Shown piece by piece: positions 48,443 through 49,177 of a DNA stretch of 49,177 nucleotides. Origin of the DNA: a virus; IMG/VR virus record IMGVR_UViG_3300048925_000617, positions 1 through 49,177 of that record; one strand, written 5' to 3'. The notes beneath the pieces are model-generated. The model worked only from the letters and a program-made list of their open reading frames with translations. It ran no database searches and was not told the DNA's origin. A program made the position numbers and the translations under genes. Position 1 is the stretch's first letter. Every line of letters starts with the position of its first letter.

Positions 48443-49177
48443 GTGACCTCCCCATTCCCGCTTAACCATTCCGGCTTGCCAGAATGCGATCTCCCCCCAC
48501 TGCGTAGCGTCTCGCCAGAGATTATCGGCATCAAGCTGGAGCCCATCGTGGCCCTCTCCTCTTCGCGAGTGGTCGGGCGCGAAGTGCTTAGCCTTCTCGC
48601 CTCCCCTGAGCAAAGTGAAGCGTTTTTTCAGCAACAGTCGGTGAAACAGTCGCTTAGGCTGCTTGAACTGCAGCTCGCCATGTTAAAAAACACACTTTAC
48701 GCTAAAAACCTTTTTATCAACCTGCCGATAACCGTATTGAGTGACCCAGAATCCTTCGCCCGAATCCTGCCGCTGCTTAACGCCGGCCAGAATATTGAAA
48801 TTGTCGAACCCAGCGCACTCTTCAGACTTCCGGCTCCCATGCGTGAGCGCGTAACTCGCCACTGGTGGATGCTCGTCGAACGCGGATGCCATCTCTGGCT
48901 TGATGACGTAAACACGGCTTCTGTTCGTCCATTTTTAGGCTGTCGTTTACCGTTATGTGGCGTCAAGATCGATAAGATGGCGTTCTGGCGAAAAAAAGGC
49001 TCGCCTGCACTAGCCCAGCTGGTAAATCTCTGCGCACAGGTCGCCAGCAATGTGCTGATTGAAGGTATTGAGTCAAACAGGGATCGGGAGTACGCGCTGC
49101 AGGCAGGAGCGGGATTCGGTCAGGGATATTACTGGCCGTCTGTAGGCTGGTCTGAAGAAAAAAGGACATTAGCCTGA
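48443..49177 (+). CDS. EAL-domain protein (degenerate c-di-GMP phosphodiesterase, fim-locus type)
   Basis: 244 aa from a GTG start with AGGA upstream. Degenerate EAL blocks: VVGREVLSLL for EAL, LFINLPITVLSD, LWLDDVNTASV for the DDFGTG loop, GVKIDKMAF with Lys, VLIEGIES with Glu and GFGQGYYWPS at the end. Key Glu, Asp, Lys and Glu remain, so weak activity is possible. Salmonella STM0551-type genes near fimU are comparable. Its stop is the last base of the window. This gene marks the host side. Confidence 0.88.
   Translation: MTSPFPLNHSGLPECDLPPLRSVSPEIIGIKLEPIVALSSSRVVGREVLSLLASPEQSEAFFQQQSVKQSLRLLELQLAMLKNTLYAKNLFINLPITVLSDPESFARILPLLNAGQNIEIVEPSALFRLPAPMRERVTRHWWMLVERGCHLWLDDVNTASVRPFLGCRLPLCGVKIDKMAFWRKKGSPALAQLVNLCAQVASNVLIEGIESNRDREYALQAGAGFGQGYYWPSVGWSEEKRTLA

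Overview
The window is almost entirely one complete-looking temperate siphovirus prophage of an enterobacterium. It is integrated at the 3' end of a tRNA-Arg(UCU) gene (argU type, 48080-48156, minus strand). Host DNA lies only at the right: the tRNA and a degenerate EAL-domain gene (48443-49177) of the kind found in fim-type fimbrial loci next to argU/fimU. Lambda/P22-type control genes, LexA control, the Erf/SSB module and the argU/EAL flank point to Enterobacteriaceae; I cannot fix the genus. The left attachment site is outside the window.

Layout. Left (1-24.6 kb, minus strand): late structural operon read leftward as terminase, portal, head morphogenesis, DUF2213-type maturation protein, cement, major capsid, connectors, major tail with an Ig-like domain, tail chaperone, tape measure, tail tip, NlpC/P60, TipJ-type J protein, then two paralogous SGNH-esterase tail proteins and a LexA-controlled UmuD'-like gene. 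24.9-26.2 kb: phage 21-type pinholin, SAR endolysin and LysB/LysC-type spanins. 26.4-27.05 kb: a HicAB toxin-antitoxin module on the opposite strand. 27.1-28.3 kb: late promoter, terminators and a Q-like antiterminator. 28.2-37.4 kb (minus): nin-like region (NinB, NinG), Ea22-like accessory genes, a PP-loop/Fe-S protein, replication genes O and P with an iteron origin inside O, a ParB-like gene, cII and cro. 37.5-38.2 kb: cI. 38.2-48.1 kb (plus): OL operators, nutL, N, a zinc-knuckle gene, an Nmad5-like gene, Erf recombinase with SSB, many small early genes, xis and int.

How it works together: CI binds TTACC-N4-GGTAA operators on both sides of its gene. N acts at nutL and nutR, whose boxB hairpins share an unusual tetraloop form. 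Q acts on the late promoter at about 27.5 kb to read through several intrinsic terminators that punctuate the late operon. SOS induction is expected to inactivate CI through its S24 domain and to derepress the UmuD'-like gene.

The most striking non-coding signal is a structured RNA element present three times (14072-14251 minus, 27172-27285 minus, 38492-38658 plus). It has an identical closing stem, a fixed 5' hairpin, a variable core and a 3' hairpin whose loop is complementary to the 5' hairpin loop (a predicted kissing interaction). The 3' stem changes in a compensatory way between copies. One copy contains a degenerate tRNA-like fold. I do not recognise this RNA family.
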